Position numbers and translations under genes: made by a program. Shown here piece after piece: positions 1 through 9,388 of a DNA stretch of 64,000 bases. Position 1 is the stretch's first letter; the number at the start of each line of letters is the position of its first letter. The DNA is from Enterococcus crotali. GTDB taxonomy: Bacteria > Bacillota > Bacilli > Lactobacillales > Enterococcaceae. The stretch lies in assembly GCF_000633635.1 (NCBI RefSeq), contig NZ_AYPQ01000009.1, forward strand, positions 2,356 to 66,355, in the 5' to 3' direction. Below the pieces are notes generated by a model. It worked only from the letters and a program-made list of their open reading frames with translations. It did no database searches and was not told where the DNA came from.

Positions 1-24
1 CATCTGACTTTGTTCCTTGTTTTA

Positions 25-98
25 GCACCCATAGCTCAACTGGATAGAGTGCTTGACTACGAATCAAGAGGTTAGGGGTTCGACTCCCTTTGGGTGCA
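25..98 (+). tRNA. tRNA-Arg (anticodon ACG)
   Basis: A complete 74-nt cloverleaf can be folded by eye. The acceptor arm GCACCCA (25-31) pairs with TGGGTGC (91-97), with discriminator A98. The anticodon stem CTTGA/TCAAG closes a loop carrying ACG. The T arm contains GGTTCGA. CCA is not encoded. It is the first of two tRNA genes upstream of ctsR. Confidence 0.96.
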
Positions 99-183
99 TA
101 GTTGAAATGTTTGGCTGCACTTTAGAAGGTAATGAAGTATTAGTTCCTTTTAAACGTTTAGTCTTTTTTTATTATTATAGCTA

Positions 184-257
184 CGGGAAGTAGCTCAGCT
201 TGGTAGAGCACTTGGTTTGGGACCAAGGGGTCGCAGGTTCGAATCCTGTCTTCCCGA
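184..257 (+). tRNA. tRNA-Pro (anticodon TGG)
   Basis: This is a 74-nt cloverleaf. The acceptor CGGGAAG (184-190) pairs with CTTCCCG (250-256), with discriminator A257. The anticodon stem CTTGG/CCAAG encloses TGG, and the T loop is GGTTCGAATCC. CCA is not encoded. It lies 85 bp after tRNA-Arg, probably in the same transcript, and is followed at once by a terminator. Confidence 0.96.
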
Positions 258-261
258 TTTT

Positions 262-292
262 AAGAACAGAGTAAATACTCTGTTCTTTTTTT
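262..292 (+). terminator. Rho-independent terminator after tRNA-Pro
   Basis: The inverted repeat AAGAACAGAGTA / TACTCTGTTCTT with a two-base loop is followed by a T run. It ends the tRNA transcript before the ctsR promoter. Confidence 0.88.
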
Positions 293-374
293 GTTCTACT
301 ATTTAAATATAGAAAAATATTTATCTTTTTTTATCAAATTAGGCATTCTCCTTTATTAAACAGTTGAAGTTATG

Positions 375-400
375 TATAATTAAGGTCAGTATTAGTCAAG
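375..400 (+). promoter_or_regulatory. ctsR-clpC promoter with CtsR operator
   Basis: A consensus -10 TATAAT lies at 375-380. Directly behind it, at 384-400, is a tandem heptad GGTCAGT-ATT-AGTCAAG. It resembles the CtsR operator RGTCAAA-NAN-RGTCAAA, matching 5/7 and 6/7 positions. The site overlaps the likely transcription start, as expected for repression of the operon by its own product. Confidence 0.75.
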
Positions 401-417
401 GGAAAAGGATGAGTGTG

Positions 418-885
418 ATGAGTAATCAAAATACTTCGGATTTAATAGAAGCATATTTAAAGAAGATTCTTGAAGAAAGCAGTAAAATTGAGATTCGCAG
501 AGCTGAAATGGCTCATTTATTCAATTGTGTTCCTTCCCAGATTAATTATGTCATCAATACACGTTTCACGATTCAACGTGGTTATTCTGTTGAAAGTAAA
601 CGAGGCGGTGGTGGTTATATCAGAATCGCTAAAGTACAAATTTCTGATAGTGATCAATTATTAAAACAAATCGCCCAATTTACGGGAAATGAACTCTCAG
701 AAAAAGATGCGTTGATTTTTGTACAGAAGTTGTATGAAGAAGAGGTTATCACTAAAAGAGAAGGAAATCTGATGTTGTCTGTTCTTGGAAAGCAAGTTTT
801 AGGCAAAGCAGGATCAAATGAAGATTATTTACGTGCTCAATTGATGCATTCATTTTTAGAACGTTTGAGTTACGAGGAGGAATGA
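418..885 (+). CDS. ctsR: CtsR, class III heat-shock repressor
   Basis: This is a 155-aa DNA-binding repressor of clp genes. The N-terminal winged helix-turn-helix (about residues 20-70) carries the diagnostic R62 plus tetraglycine wing (RGGGG). The C-terminal half is the dimerisation domain. I chose the ATG at 418 because AAAAGG (403-408) sits nine bases upstream; the ATG at 409 directly abuts that site. The stop codon lies within the ribosome-binding region of clpC four bases away, so the two genes are co-transcribed and probably translationally coupled. Bacillus has mcsA and mcsB between ctsR and clpC; here they are absent, as in lactic acid bacteria, so repressor control by the McsB arginine kinase is not encoded in this operon. 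Confidence 0.95.
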   Translation: MSNQNTSDLIEAYLKKILEESSKIEIRRAEMAHLFNCVPSQINYVINTRFTIQRGYSVESKRGGGGYIRIAKVQISDSDQLLKQIAQFTGNELSEKDALIFVQKLYEEEVITKREGNLMLSVLGKQVLGKAGSNEDYLRAQLMHSFLERLSYEEE

Positions 886-889
886 TAAA

Positions 890-3379
890 ATGGACGAATT
901 ATTTACAGAAAGTGCCAAAGCGGTATTAGCTATTGCACAAGAAGAAGCAAAATATTTTAGGCATCAATCTGTTGGCTCAGAACACTTACTATTAGCATTA
1001 GTTTTAGAACCAAATGGTATTGCAGGAAAATCATTACGTCAGTTGAATGCAGATAAAAATGATATTCGCGAAGAAATCGAGCACTTAACAGGCTATGGAA
1101 CTGTTAAGGCCTATCCTAAAGGTGTTTATTTACCTTATTCTCCTCGTGCAAAACAAATATTTACTTATGCAGGTGATGAGGCAAAACGTTTGGGCGCACC
1201 AAACATTGGAACTGAACATATCTTATTAGGTTTATTAAGAGATGAAGATATATTAGCTTCACGTATTTTGTTGAATTTAGGATTAAGTTTATCTAAAATG
1301 CGTCAGTTATTAATGAAAAAAATCGGAGTTACTGATCCGCAAATGAGTGGTAATGTTGGTCGTCGTAGAAATAATCAAGCACAGAAAGCAGCACCTAAAG
1401 GAACACCGACTTTAGATTCATTAGCACGTGATTTAACGAAATTAGCGCGCGAAAAAGATCTTGATCCAGTTGTTGGTCGTTCACAAGAGGTTAGACGCTT
1501 GATTCAAATTCTGAGTCGTCGTACAAAAAATAATCCAGTTTTAGTTGGTGAACCAGGTGTTGGTAAGACCGCAATCGCTGAGGGTTTAGCACAAAAAATT
1601 GTGAACGGTGAAGTACCTGAAGATATGCAGGAAAAACGTTTGATGATGTTAGATATGGGCGCTTTGGTAGCTGGTACTAAGTATCGTGGAGAATTTGAAG
1701 ATCGATTAAAAAAAGTCATTGATGAAATTTATCAAGACGGTGAAGTGATTTTGTTTATCGATGAATTGCATACTTTAATTGGTGCAGGTGGTGCTGAAGG
1801 TGCGATCGATGCATCAAATATTTTAAAACCAGCACTTGCAAGAGGAGAATTGCAGACAATCGGTGCAACAACTTTGGATGAATACCAAAAATATATCGAA
1901 AAAGATTCTGCTTTGGAACGTCGGTTTGCTCGTGTGCAGGTTGATGAGCCAACGCCAGAAGAAGCCGAAGAAATTTTAAAAGGCCTTCGTTCTCGTTATG
2001 AAGAACATCATGGTGTAGAAATCACGGATGAAGCTCTGCATGCAGCAGTTCAATTATCTGTACGTTACATCAATTCACGCCAATTACCAGATAAAGCCAT
2101 TGACTTGATGGATGAGTCTTCAGCTAAAGTTCGTTTAGATTTAGCAGATGAACCTTCTGAAATCAATAATTTACGTGTAGAAATCGCTCGTTTAGTTCAA
2201 GAAAAAGAAGAAGCGATTCAGTCCCAGTCATTTGAAAGTGCAGCAAGATTGCGCCAAAAAGAGAAAAAACTAGCACGTAAATTGGAAAATATTTTATTAC
2301 TAGAACAAAAAGAAGCTTCTGGTTACGCGAATCAAGTGACAGAACAAGATGTTGCAAATGTTGTTTCACAATGGACAGGTGTGCCGTTGCAGCAGTTAGA
2401 GAAAAAAGAAAGTGAACGTTTACTTGAACTAGAGAGTATACTTCATCATCGAGTAGTTGGTCAAGATGAAGCTGTTCAAGCGGTGTCACGTGCGATTCGT
2501 AGAGCCCGTAGTGGCTTGAAAGACCCAGACAGACCAATTGGTTCATTCATGTTCTTAGGCCCAACAGGTGTCGGTAAAACAGAGCTTGCCAAAGCACTAG
2601 CTGAAACAATGTTTGGTAGTGAAGATGCCCTTGTTCGAGTGGACATGTCTGAATTTATGGAAAAATATAGCACTAGTCGTTTGATTGGTTCTCCTCCAGG
2701 TTATGTGGGGTATGAAGAAGGCGGCCAGTTAACTGAAAAAATCCGTCAAAAACCATATTCCGTCATTTTATTGGATGAAGTGGAAAAAGCGCATCCAGAT
2801 GTCTTCAATATTCTATTGCAAGTATTAGATGATGGCCATTTAACTGATTCAAAAGGACGTAAAGTGGACTTTAGAAATACAATTTTGATCATGACATCAA
2901 ATATTGGAGCAACAGCGATTCGTGAAGAAAAAAATGTTGGTTTCAATGTAAAAGATCTGACAAAAGATTACGATGCGATGCAAAAACGAATTATGGAAGA
3001 ACTGAAAAAAGCATTCCGTCCAGAGTTCTTAAACCGTGTGGATGAGACAGTTGTCTTCCGTTCATTGGACCAAGAAGAAATCCATGAAATCGTGAAAATC
3101 ATGAGCAAATCTATCGTTCAGCGTTTGAGAGAGCAAGACGTCAATGTGAAGATCACAGCTGCAGCCATCGAAGTGATTGGAAAAGTTGGTTTTGATCCAG
3201 AATATGGCGCACGACCGATTAGACGTGCGTTACAAAAAGAGGTGGAGGATCGTTTAAGTGAAGCATTACTTTCCGGTCAAATCCATCTAGGTGATAAAGT
3301 AACCATTGGTGCAAGTAAGGGCAAGATAACCTTGAACGTCAAATCCCCTAAACCTGAACAAGTATTACAAACAATTTAA
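890..3379 (+). CDS. clpC: ClpC, AAA+ unfoldase of the Clp protease
   Basis: This 829-aa HSP100 chaperone would feed substrates to the ClpP peptidase in the cytoplasm. Visible parts are a double Clp N domain (about residues 1-150), D1 AAA+ with Walker A GEPGVGKT near residue 220 and Walker [10 protein letters not shown], a UVR/middle-domain coiled coil (about 425-460), and D2 AAA+ with Walker A GPTGVGKT near residue 557 and Walker [14 protein letters not shown]. Length and order match ClpC rather than ClpB or ClpE; there is no N-terminal zinc finger. The start ATG has AGGAGG upstream inside the end of ctsR. It is regulated by the CtsR operator at 384-400. Confidence 0.97.
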   Translation: MDELFTESAKAVLAIAQEEAKYFRHQSVGSEHLLLALVLEPNGIAGKSLRQLNADKNDIREEIEHLTGYGTVKAYPKGVYLPYSPRAKQIFTYAGDEAKRLGAPNIGTEHILLGLLRDEDILASRILLNLGLSLSKMRQLLMKKIGVTDPQMSGNVGRRRNNQAQKAAPKGTPTLDSLARDLTKLAREKDLDPVVGRSQEVRRLIQILSRRTKNNPVLVGEPGVGKTAIAEGLAQKIVNGEVPEDMQEKRLMMLDMGALVAGTKYRGEFEDRLKKVIDEIYQDGEVILFIDELHTLIGAGGAEGAIDASNILKPALARGELQTIGATTLDEYQKYIEKDSALERRFARVQVDEPTPEEAEEILKGLRSRYEEHHGVEITDEALHAAVQLSVRYINSRQLPDKAIDLMDESSAKVRLDLADEPSEINNLRVEIARLVQEKEEAIQSQSFESAARLRQKEKKLARKLENILLLEQKEASGYANQVTEQDVANVVSQWTGVPLQQLEKKESERLLELESILHHRVVGQDEAVQAVSRAIRRARSGLKDPDRPIGSFMFLGPTGVGKTELAKALAETMFGSEDALVRVDMSEFMEKYSTSRLIGSPPGYVGYEEGGQLTEKIRQKPYSVILLDEVEKAHPDVFNILLQVLDDGHLTDSKGRKVDFRNTILIMTSNIGATAIREEKNVGFNVKDLTKDYDAMQKRIMEELKKAFRPEFLNRVDETVVFRSLDQEEIHEIVKIMSKSIVQRLREQDVNVKITAAAIEVIGKVGFDPEYGARPIRRALQKEVEDRLSEALLSGQIHLGDKVTIGASKGKITLNVKSPKPEQVLQTI

Positions 3380-3397
3380 TAAAAAAATCAATAATTC

Positions 3398-3433
3398 GCT
3401 GTGCAAAACGAATCCGTTTTGTACAGCTTTTTT
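3398..3433 (+). terminator. Terminator after clpC
   Basis: A 13-bp stem GCTGTGCAAAACG / CGTTTTGTACAGC (one G-T pair) with loop AATC is followed by TTTTTTA. Confidence 0.88.
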
Positions 3434-3500
3434 ATTTTAATAAAAGTAAAACTATAGCATTTATTTTGTGAAAAATGTACGTTAAAATAAAGAGAGGCTA

Positions 3501-3529
3501 TTGGAAAGTTTGTGAACCTGTGCTACTAT
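3501..3529 (+). promoter_or_regulatory. Promoter of the U32 protein pair
   Basis: The -35 TTGGAA (3501-3506), a 17-bp spacer and the -10 TACTAT (3524-3529) preceded by TGc (extended -10) form a good sigma-A promoter. A short stem GCTGA/TCAGC (3581-3600) followed by TTTT lies in the leader just before the ribosome-binding site. Confidence 0.6.
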
Positions 3530-3619
3530 AAAACAGTTGTTAGAAGACTATGGAAAAAAGTAAAAAGACATTTTTTTAGGGCTGAACGAATCCACTCAGC
3601 TTTTAAAGGAGGATACAAA

Positions 3620-4540
3620 ATGATTGAACTTATTGCGACTGCTGAGTCGATTGAACAAGCAGAGGCTTTGTTAGCAGTAGGAGTAGACACGTTATACATT
3701 GGAGAAGAGATGTTTGGATTGCGCTTACCAACGTCATTTTCTCGTGAGGAACAGCGGACTATTACAGAAAAAGCGCACGAAGTTGGTAAAAAAGTAACGA
3801 TTGCATTAAATGGCATTATGCATCCTGAAAAAATGAAAAAAGTGCCAGAATATTTGGCATTTTTACAAGAAATCAAAGTAGATCAAGTAACAGTGGGTGA
3901 TCCAGGAGTCGTATTTGTGATGCAACGTGATGGAATCGATATTCCCTATATCTATGACGGGGAGACTTTAGTGACTAGTTCACGCCAAATCAACTTTTGG
4001 GCTAAACGAGGAGCAATTGGTGCGATATTGGCGCGCGAAGTTCCTTTTGAAGAAATGAAAGCGATGAAGGAAAACTTGATGGTTCCAGCAGAAGTCCTTG
4101 TTTATGGAGCTACATGTATCCATCAGTCTAAACGTCCATTGCTGCAAAATTATTACAATTTTACTAAAAACGATGAATCTGCTAGCAAAGATCGTGGATT
4201 GTTTATATCTGAACCAAAAAAAGAAGAAACACACTACTCGATTTATGAAGATAGTCATGGCACACATATATTTGCAGATAATGACGTAAATTTAATTGGT
4301 GAATTAGACAGGCTTCATGAATATAATTACACAAAGTGGAAACTTGATGGGATCTATGCGCCAGGAGAAAACTTTGTAGAAGTAGCAAAACTATTCGTAG
4401 ACGCAAAAGAAAAAATCGAGACAGGTCTTTGGTCGAGTGAACAAGCTCAAGAAGCAATTGATCAAATCGAAGCTTTACATCCAGAAAACCGTGGGTTAGA
4501 TATTGGATTCTTTGATTTAGATCCAGACGAGATAAAATAA
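3620..4540 (+). CDS. U32 family protein, TrhP1/YrrN-like (tRNA hydroxylation)
   Basis: This 306-aa TIM-barrel-like U32 protein was historically called a collagenase-like peptidase. Paired U32 genes in Bacillus (yrrN/yrrO, trhP1/trhP2) are needed for 5-hydroxyuridine at the tRNA wobble position, and the same role is inferred here. Seen in the sequence: the N-terminal IATAESIEQAEALLAVGVD motif and YIGEEMFGLR, typical of the shorter partner. The ATG at 3620 is chosen because AAAGGAGGA is ideally placed; a longer reading frame reaches back to 3512 but runs through the leader hairpin. It is separated from the longer U32 gene by 13 bp with its own ribosome-binding site, so this is an operon. Confidence 0.85.
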   Translation: MIELIATAESIEQAEALLAVGVDTLYIGEEMFGLRLPTSFSREEQRTITEKAHEVGKKVTIALNGIMHPEKMKKVPEYLAFLQEIKVDQVTVGDPGVVFVMQRDGIDIPYIYDGETLVTSSRQINFWAKRGAIGAILAREVPFEEMKAMKENLMVPAEVLVYGATCIHQSKRPLLQNYYNFTKNDESASKDRGLFISEPKKEETHYSIYEDSHGTHIFADNDVNLIGELDRLHEYNYTKWKLDGIYAPGENFVEVAKLFVDAKEKIETGLWSSEQAQEAIDQIEALHPENRGLDIGFFDLDPDEIK

Positions 4541-4553
4541 GGAGAAAAAACAC

Positions 4554-5795
4554 ATGACAAACGAGCGAACATTGAAGCGTCCTGAGGTCTTAGCACCAGC
4601 AGGGACGCTAGAAAAACTAAAAACAGCCATTCATTATGGAGCAGATGCGGTATACATTGGCGGAAATGCTTATGGTTTACGTAGCCGTGCAGGTAATTTC
4701 ACAAAAGAAGATATGATCGAAGGCGTAGCATTCGCCAAAGAACATGGAGCAAAAGTTTATGTAGCAGCAAATATGGTTACTCATGAAGGAAATCAAGAAG
4801 GTGCAGGGGACTTTTTCAGAGAAATCCGCGATGTTGGTATTTCTGCTGTAATCGTATCTGATCCAGCTTTGATTGAAATTTGTGCAGCAGAAGCTCCAGG
4901 TTTGCCGATCCATTTGTCTACACAAGCGTCAGCTACGAATTATGAAACATTAGAATTCTGGAAAAACGAAGGACTTGAACGTGTTGTATTGGCGCGTGAA
5001 GTATCGATGGATGAAGTAGCTGAAATCCGTAAAAACACAGATGTGGAAATAGAAGCATTTATCCATGGGGCAATGTGTATTTCTTATTCAGGTAGATGTA
5101 CGTTGTCTAACCATATGTCAATGCGAGATGCTAACCGAGGCGGTTGTTCACAATCTTGCCGCTGGAAATATGAGCTTTACGATATGCCTTTTGGTGCTGA
5201 GCGTACAAGTTTAACTGATAAAGGTGAAGTGGAAGAAGAATTTTCAATGAGTGCGGTGGATATGGCAATGATCCAACATATTCCTGAACTGATTCAAAAT
5301 GGTGTGGATAGTTTTAAAATTGAAGGTCGTATGAAATCAATCCACTATGTTTCAACTGTAGCGAATGTGTATAAAAAAGCTGTTGATACGTATATGGAAG
5401 ATCCGGAAAATTATGAATGTAAACAAGAATGGATCGATGAACTATGGAAAGTCGCTCAAAGAGAGCTTTCAACAGGTTTTTATTATCATGTTCCGACTGA
5501 TGAAGAACAATTATTTGGAGAGCGACGCAAGATTCCTCAATATAAATTTATCGGTGAAGTTATGGCATATGATGCTGAGACAAAAGTTGCAACGATTCGT
5601 CAGAGAAACCATTTCAGTGTTGGCGATGAAATTGAATTTTACGGTCCTGGGTTCAATCACTTCCATCAAACGGTAGAAGTTATGTATAATGAAGAGAACG
5701 AGTCGATCGATCGGGCACCAAATCCAATGATGATTTTAACAATGCCGGTTGTAGAAACAGTAGCAGTTGGCGATATGATTCGTAAGAAGAAATAA
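4554..5795 (+). CDS. U32 family protein, TrhP2/YrrO-like (tRNA 5-hydroxyuridine synthesis)
   Basis: This is the 413-aa larger U32 protein. It starts with RPEVLAPAGTLEKLKTAIHYGADAVY and contains the cysteine cluster HGAMCISYSGRC...GGCSQSCRW (about residues 175-205), which in this family binds an iron-sulfur cluster. The C-terminal beta-barrel domain follows residue 330. By homology to YrrO/TrhP it hydroxylates U34 of tRNA in the cytoplasm. AAGGAGAAAAAACAC precedes the ATG. It is second in an operon with the shorter U32 gene. A weak dyad follows in the spacer, but it is not a convincing terminator. Confidence 0.88.
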   Translation: MTNERTLKRPEVLAPAGTLEKLKTAIHYGADAVYIGGNAYGLRSRAGNFTKEDMIEGVAFAKEHGAKVYVAANMVTHEGNQEGAGDFFREIRDVGISAVIVSDPALIEICAAEAPGLPIHLSTQASATNYETLEFWKNEGLERVVLAREVSMDEVAEIRKNTDVEIEAFIHGAMCISYSGRCTLSNHMSMRDANRGGCSQSCRWKYELYDMPFGAERTSLTDKGEVEEEFSMSAVDMAMIQHIPELIQNGVDSFKIEGRMKSIHYVSTVANVYKKAVDTYMEDPENYECKQEWIDELWKVAQRELSTGFYYHVPTDEEQLFGERRKIPQYKFIGEVMAYDAETKVATIRQRNHFSVGDEIEFYGPGFNHFHQTVEVMYNEENESIDRAPNPMMILTMPVVETVAVGDMIRKKK

Positions 5796-5860
5796 ATAAA
5801 TTAAGTGAGGGATTGGCTGTTACAGCTTGTCCCTTTCATTGCAGAGAGGATAGGTAAACA

Positions 5861-7213
5861 ATGGCAAAACAATATGATTACATCGTAATTGGTGGTGGAA
5901 GCGGCGGAATTGCTTCTGCTAATCGTGCAGGTATGCATGGTGCTAAGGTTTTATTAATCGAAGCAGGTGACATCGGCGGAACATGCGTCAATGTTGGTTG
6001 TGTACCTAAAAAAGTGATGTGGCAAGCAAGTTCAATGATGGAAATGATGAAGCGTGATACAGAAGGATATGGCTTTGACGTAGATGTAAAAGATTTTAGT
6101 TTTAAAAAGCTTGTTCAAAATCGTGAAGCCTACATTGATAATTTACATGCGGCGTATCATCGTGGATTAGATAGTAATAAAGTAGAAGTTTTATCTGAAT
6201 ATGCAACATTTGTTGATGATCATACAATCAAGGCGGGGGATGAAACATATACAGCGCCCAATATCTTGATTGCCACTGGCGGTCGTCCTAAAAAGTTAGG
6301 GATTCCTGGTGAAGAATACGCAATAGATTCTAATGGTTTTTTTGCCTTAGAAGAACTGCCAAAACGAGTCGTGTTTGTGGGAGCAGGTTATATAGCCGCT
6401 GAACTTGCTGGAACGATCCATGGTTTGGGTGCGGAAACTCATTGGGCATTTAGAAAAGAACGTCCGTTGCGGGAATTCGATGAGATGCTTTCTGAAAAAG
6501 TGGTTGAGCACTATCTTGAAGATGGGATGCATATTTATCCTCATTCAACACCTCGTTCAATTGAGAAGTTTGAATCTGGAGAATTGATGATTACCTTTGA
6601 AAATGGGACTAAAATCACAGCTGATAGCATTGTATTTGGTACAGGACGTCAACCAAATACAGATACGCTAGGTTTAGAGAATACACATATTGAGTTGACA
6701 GATAAAGGCTATGTAAAAGTCGACAAATTCCAAAATACGACTCAATCAGGTGTATATGCCGTTGGAGATGTCATTGGTAAAATCGATTTAACACCTGTTG
6801 CTATTGCGGCAGGAAGAAGATTATCAGAACGTTTATTTAATGGGAAAGAAAATGAATATTTAGACTACGAAACGATTCCGACCGTTGTCTTTACTCATCC
6901 ACCGATTGCGACAGTTGGTCTAACTGAAATCGAAGCTGAAGAAAAATACGGTGATGAAAATATCAAAATCTATCAATCCACTTTTACGCCGATGTATTTT
7001 GCGCTAGGAGAGTATCGCCAAAAATGTGATATGAAACTAGTTTGTGTGGGTGACGAGGAAAAAATCGTTGGGTTGCACGGAATAGGTTTAGGTGTAGATG
7101 AAATGCTGCAAGGTTTTGCAGTAGCTATTAAGATGGGGGCGACGAAAAAAGATTTTGACAATACAGTCGCAATTCACCCAACAGGTTCAGAAGAATTTGT
7201 AACGATGAGGTAA
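5861..7213 (+). CDS. gor: Glutathione-disulfide reductase
   Basis: This 450-aa flavoprotein reduces oxidised glutathione with NADPH. The N-terminal FAD motif GGGSGG is followed by the redox-active disulfide CVNVGC within [14 protein letters not shown] second nucleotide-binding motif GAGYIA lies near residue 172, GVYAVGDV marks the second FAD contact, and the C-terminal interface domain ends with HPTGSEE, which carries the catalytic His-Glu pair. Length is normal. It is a single-gene unit bounded by a bidirectional terminator. The ribosome-binding site is AGAGGATAGG. Glutathione reductases differ from dihydrolipoamide and mercuric reductases by the motif set seen here. Confidence 0.94.
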   Translation: MAKQYDYIVIGGGSGGIASANRAGMHGAKVLLIEAGDIGGTCVNVGCVPKKVMWQASSMMEMMKRDTEGYGFDVDVKDFSFKKLVQNREAYIDNLHAAYHRGLDSNKVEVLSEYATFVDDHTIKAGDETYTAPNILIATGGRPKKLGIPGEEYAIDSNGFFALEELPKRVVFVGAGYIAAELAGTIHGLGAETHWAFRKERPLREFDEMLSEKVVEHYLEDGMHIYPHSTPRSIEKFESGELMITFENGTKITADSIVFGTGRQPNTDTLGLENTHIELTDKGYVKVDKFQNTTQSGVYAVGDVIGKIDLTPVAIAAGRRLSERLFNGKENEYLDYETIPTVVFTHPPIATVGLTEIEAEEKYGDENIKIYQSTFTPMYFALGEYRQKCDMKLVCVGDEEKIVGLHGIGLGVDEMLQGFAVAIKMGATKKDFDNTVAIHPTGSEEFVTMR

Positions 7214-7255
7214 GAAAAAAGACAGGGCGGAAAAAATCGCCTTGTCCTTTTTTTC
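7213..7255. terminator. Bidirectional terminator between gor and dmkB
   Basis: GACAGGGCG / CGCCTTGTC (7221-7246) is flanked by an A run on the left and a T run on the right. It serves both converging genes. Confidence 0.85.
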
Positions 7256-8242
7256 TTAATTTGTTCTTGCAAGAATTGCTTGTGTAATAGTTAAGAGTTT
7301 ACCTTTAGCGTCAGCTGATGTATCAGGCAGTTTAGTGATGCCTTTTAAGGCTTGTTGTGTATATTTTTCTGCAAGTTTTTGTGCCTTAGCAACACCGTCA
7401 AATGAATGAACCAGTTCGTAGATTTTATTGGTTTCAGCATCAGTCAATGCTTCCCCTTTTTCTAGATAGGGAAGTAAAACTTCTTTTCCTTCTTCTAAAG
7501 CGTATAATAAAGGAAGCGAATAAACACCTTGACGGACATCTTCTAAGACAGGTTTCCCAATTTGTTCAGGACTTTGCGTATAGTCTAAAACGTCATCAAT
7601 AATTTGAAAAGCAATACCAATGTTTTCCCCGATCTTTCCGCAATTTTTAGCAAATCGTTCCGAAGTTCCACTTTCGTAAGCTCCAACAAAACAACTTAGT
7701 GAAAAAAGCTCAGCAGTTTTACCAGAAATGTTTTCAAGATATTGATCGATCGTCATCTCAAGGTTATAGCGATTGTCCATTTGGCCTAATTCACCGCTTA
7801 GTATTTTTTCCATGCTTCGGGAATTTAACTGGATGCTCTTTAATGAAGAAGAGTAGTCAGCCAACAATTTGAAACAACTGACAAATAGATAATCACCAGC
7901 GTAAACGGCTGTGCTATTGCCAAATTGAGACCGAATAGTTGGTAAGCCGCGTCTTATATCTGCATCATCTACAATATCATCATGAATCAATGTTGCAGTA
8001 TGCAGTAATTCAATAGCGGCGGCAAGAGCAACTGTTTTTTTCGACTCTCTATTCTCTCCAAATTGAGAAAATAGAAGTTGATAAGCTGGTCGAAGTAACT
8101 TTCCACCAGAATGAATCATCGACATAACGGCATTTTCGACTTCTTTGTTTTTCAAATTAACACTATTTTCCATCAGCTTTAGTGTGCTGTTTAATTCTTT
8201 TGCTAGTTCAGGATATTTTTTCCACATTGGGTGAATGTTCAT
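7256..8242 (-). CDS. dmkB: Polyprenyl diphosphate synthase (DmkB) of the EET locus
   Basis: This 328-aa trans-isoprenyl diphosphate synthase resembles heptaprenyl diphosphate synthase component II. The first aspartate-rich motif lies in HDDIVDDADIRRG (about residue 90) and the second in IIDDVLDY (about residue 215). It builds the polyprenyl tail later joined to dihydroxynaphthoate by DmkA to make demethylmenaquinone. AAAGGAG lies upstream of the ATG. It is last in the minus-strand run ndh2-eetA-eetB-dmkB. The position matches the Listeria EET locus, where DmkB supports a dedicated quinone pool. A general cellular prenyl synthase role cannot be excluded by sequence alone. Confidence 0.88.
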   Translation of the reverse strand: MNIHPMWKKYPELAKELNSTLKLMENSVNLKNKEVENAVMSMIHSGGKLLRPAYQLLFSQFGENRESKKTVALAAAIELLHTATLIHDDIVDDADIRRGLPTIRSQFGNSTAVYAGDYLFVSCFKLLADYSSSLKSIQLNSRSMEKILSGELGQMDNRYNLEMTIDQYLENISGKTAELFSLSCFVGAYESGTSERFAKNCGKIGENIGIAFQIIDDVLDYTQSPEQIGKPVLEDVRQGVYSLPLLYALEEGKEVLLPYLEKGEALTDAETNKIYELVHSFDGVAKAQKLAEKYTQQALKGITKLPDTSADAKGKLLTITQAILARTN

Positions 8243-8281
8243 AAAATGACTCCTTTGATTGTACTCGATCAGACTAAGATG

Positions 8282-8809
8282 TTATTGGAAATATTGACTC
8301 CATTTATGCTTGGTTGTTGATTCATAATTCAATTGAAATTGTCGCAAGGTTTGAACATGACGAAGTAAGTAGTTGGCTGCAATACCTATGGCGATCCCAG
8401 ATAATAAGCCGATAAATGAAAGAAACGGTAGATAAAGCATTGGAGCCCACGATTGCGCAAAGAAACAAGTGGTCAATAGCTGCCCAACGTTATGCAAAAA
8501 TCCACCTGCAGCACTAATACCGATAATGCTGACGCGTTTTGGTCCTAATTGCATGATGAGCAACATACCAAAATAACTAAGTAGAGCGCCACTAGCGCTG
8601 TAAAAGAAGGTCGAGATCGTTCCGCCAAGTAAAGTCGTCAAAATTAGACGCATGCAAACTAAAAAGAAACTGTCTCTTTTTCGCATTGTGAAAATAGCAA
8701 TGATCGTAATCAAGTTAGCCAGTCCAAGCTTTGCACCAGGAGCGAAAGCAAAGGGATAAGGAATCATATTTTCAATCAAACCAATGATCACACCCTGAGC
8801 GACTAACAT
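8282..8809 (-). CDS. eetB: EetB, Gx-transporter/heptaprenyl-PP synthase I family membrane protein, apparent N-terminal frameshift
   Basis: This roughly 175-aa integral membrane protein has several hydrophobic segments. The pattern IENMIPYPFAFAPGAKLGLANLITII is the hallmark of the Gx transporter/HepI family (an ECF S-component-like fold). In Listeria this gene is eetB and is needed for extracellular electron transfer. The ATG at 8809 has no ribosome-binding site. Upstream, an out-of-frame ATG at 8841 encodes MSKLQK, and one extra A in the six-A run (8823-8828) would join it to IYISMLVAQG, the usual start of the family. I therefore suspect the true gene spans 8282-8841 with a one-base deletion or an assembly error. 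It lies 48 bp after eetA. Confidence 0.8.
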   Translation of the reverse strand: MLVAQGVIIGLIENMIPYPFAFAPGAKLGLANLITIIAIFTMRKRDSFFLVCMRLILTTLLGGTISTFFYSASGALLSYFGMLLIMQLGPKRVSIIGISAAGGFLHNVGQLLTTCFFAQSWAPMLYLPFLSFIGLLSGIAIGIAANYLLRHVQTLRQFQLNYESTTKHKWSQYFQ

Positions 8810-8857
8810 GGAAATATAGATGTTTTTTGTAATTTACTCATAAAATGTTGGCAATGT

Positions 8858-9280
8858 TTAGTATATCAAACTGCCATCCTCACTCCCGTCAGAAGCTTCA
8901 ACTGTGATGAATAAATTATGGGGCAAACACGCAATCGGTGTTTCTCCAGCTTTAGATATCCAGCCTCGTTGTACGCAAATTTGATCTCCGCAATTTGTTT
9001 CTGCCATACGGATTTTATCTCCACTAACTTCAATCACATTGTAATCACCATCAGTGGCTTCGTATCTGTATGTATAAGTAGGGCCATCTTCTTTTAAGTC
9101 GAAGACCTTGATAACTTCACCGTCTACTTTTAGTACTGCCTGTTTCGTGGCATCATCTTGTGCTGTGTTTTGTATGCCAAAAACAACAAGGGGCAAGAAA
9201 GAACTGATCGTTAGAAGTAAAATAATGACAATATCCCAAGGACGTATATAACTTTTTTGAATAAATTCTTTAAAATCCAA
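8858..9280 (-). CDS. eetA: EetA, membrane-anchored NusG domain II protein
   Basis: This 140-aa protein has one N-terminal membrane segment (WDIVIILLLTISSFLPLVVF) and an extracytoplasmic NusG-II domain with the conserved NCGDQICVQRGWISKAG and ACLPHN motifs. The family is EetA of the flavin-based EET system, proposed to move electrons from quinone to extracellular carriers. I favour the TTG at 9280, which has AAAGGAGAGG at good spacing. The upstream ATG at 9325 lies in a stretch containing a -10-like TATGAT/TAGAAT and has no ribosome-binding site, so the longer 155-aa reading is less likely. It is followed by eetB. Confidence 0.85.
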   Translation of the reverse strand: MDFKEFIQKSYIRPWDIVIILLLTISSFLPLVVFGIQNTAQDDATKQAVLKVDGEVIKVFDLKEDGPTYTYRYEATDGDYNVIEVSGDKIRMAETNCGDQICVQRGWISKAGETPIACLPHNLFITVEASDGSEDGSLIY

Positions 9281-9388
9281 CTCTTTCCTCTCCTTTGTAG
9301 TTTTTAGTTTAATATATTCTATCATAATGAGAAAAGAAAGTTCTAGGAGTAAACCTAGAACTCTCTTAGATTTTTACTATAAAAGTAA

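Noticed and set aside
5796-5860. Terminator between the U32 gene and gor
   Set aside because: AGGGA...TCCCT can pair, but the stem is interrupted and no T run follows.
8810-9325. ATG at 9325 as the eetA start
   Set aside because: It has no ribosome-binding site and lies in a -10-like sequence; the TTG at 9280 is well placed behind AAAGGAGAGG.
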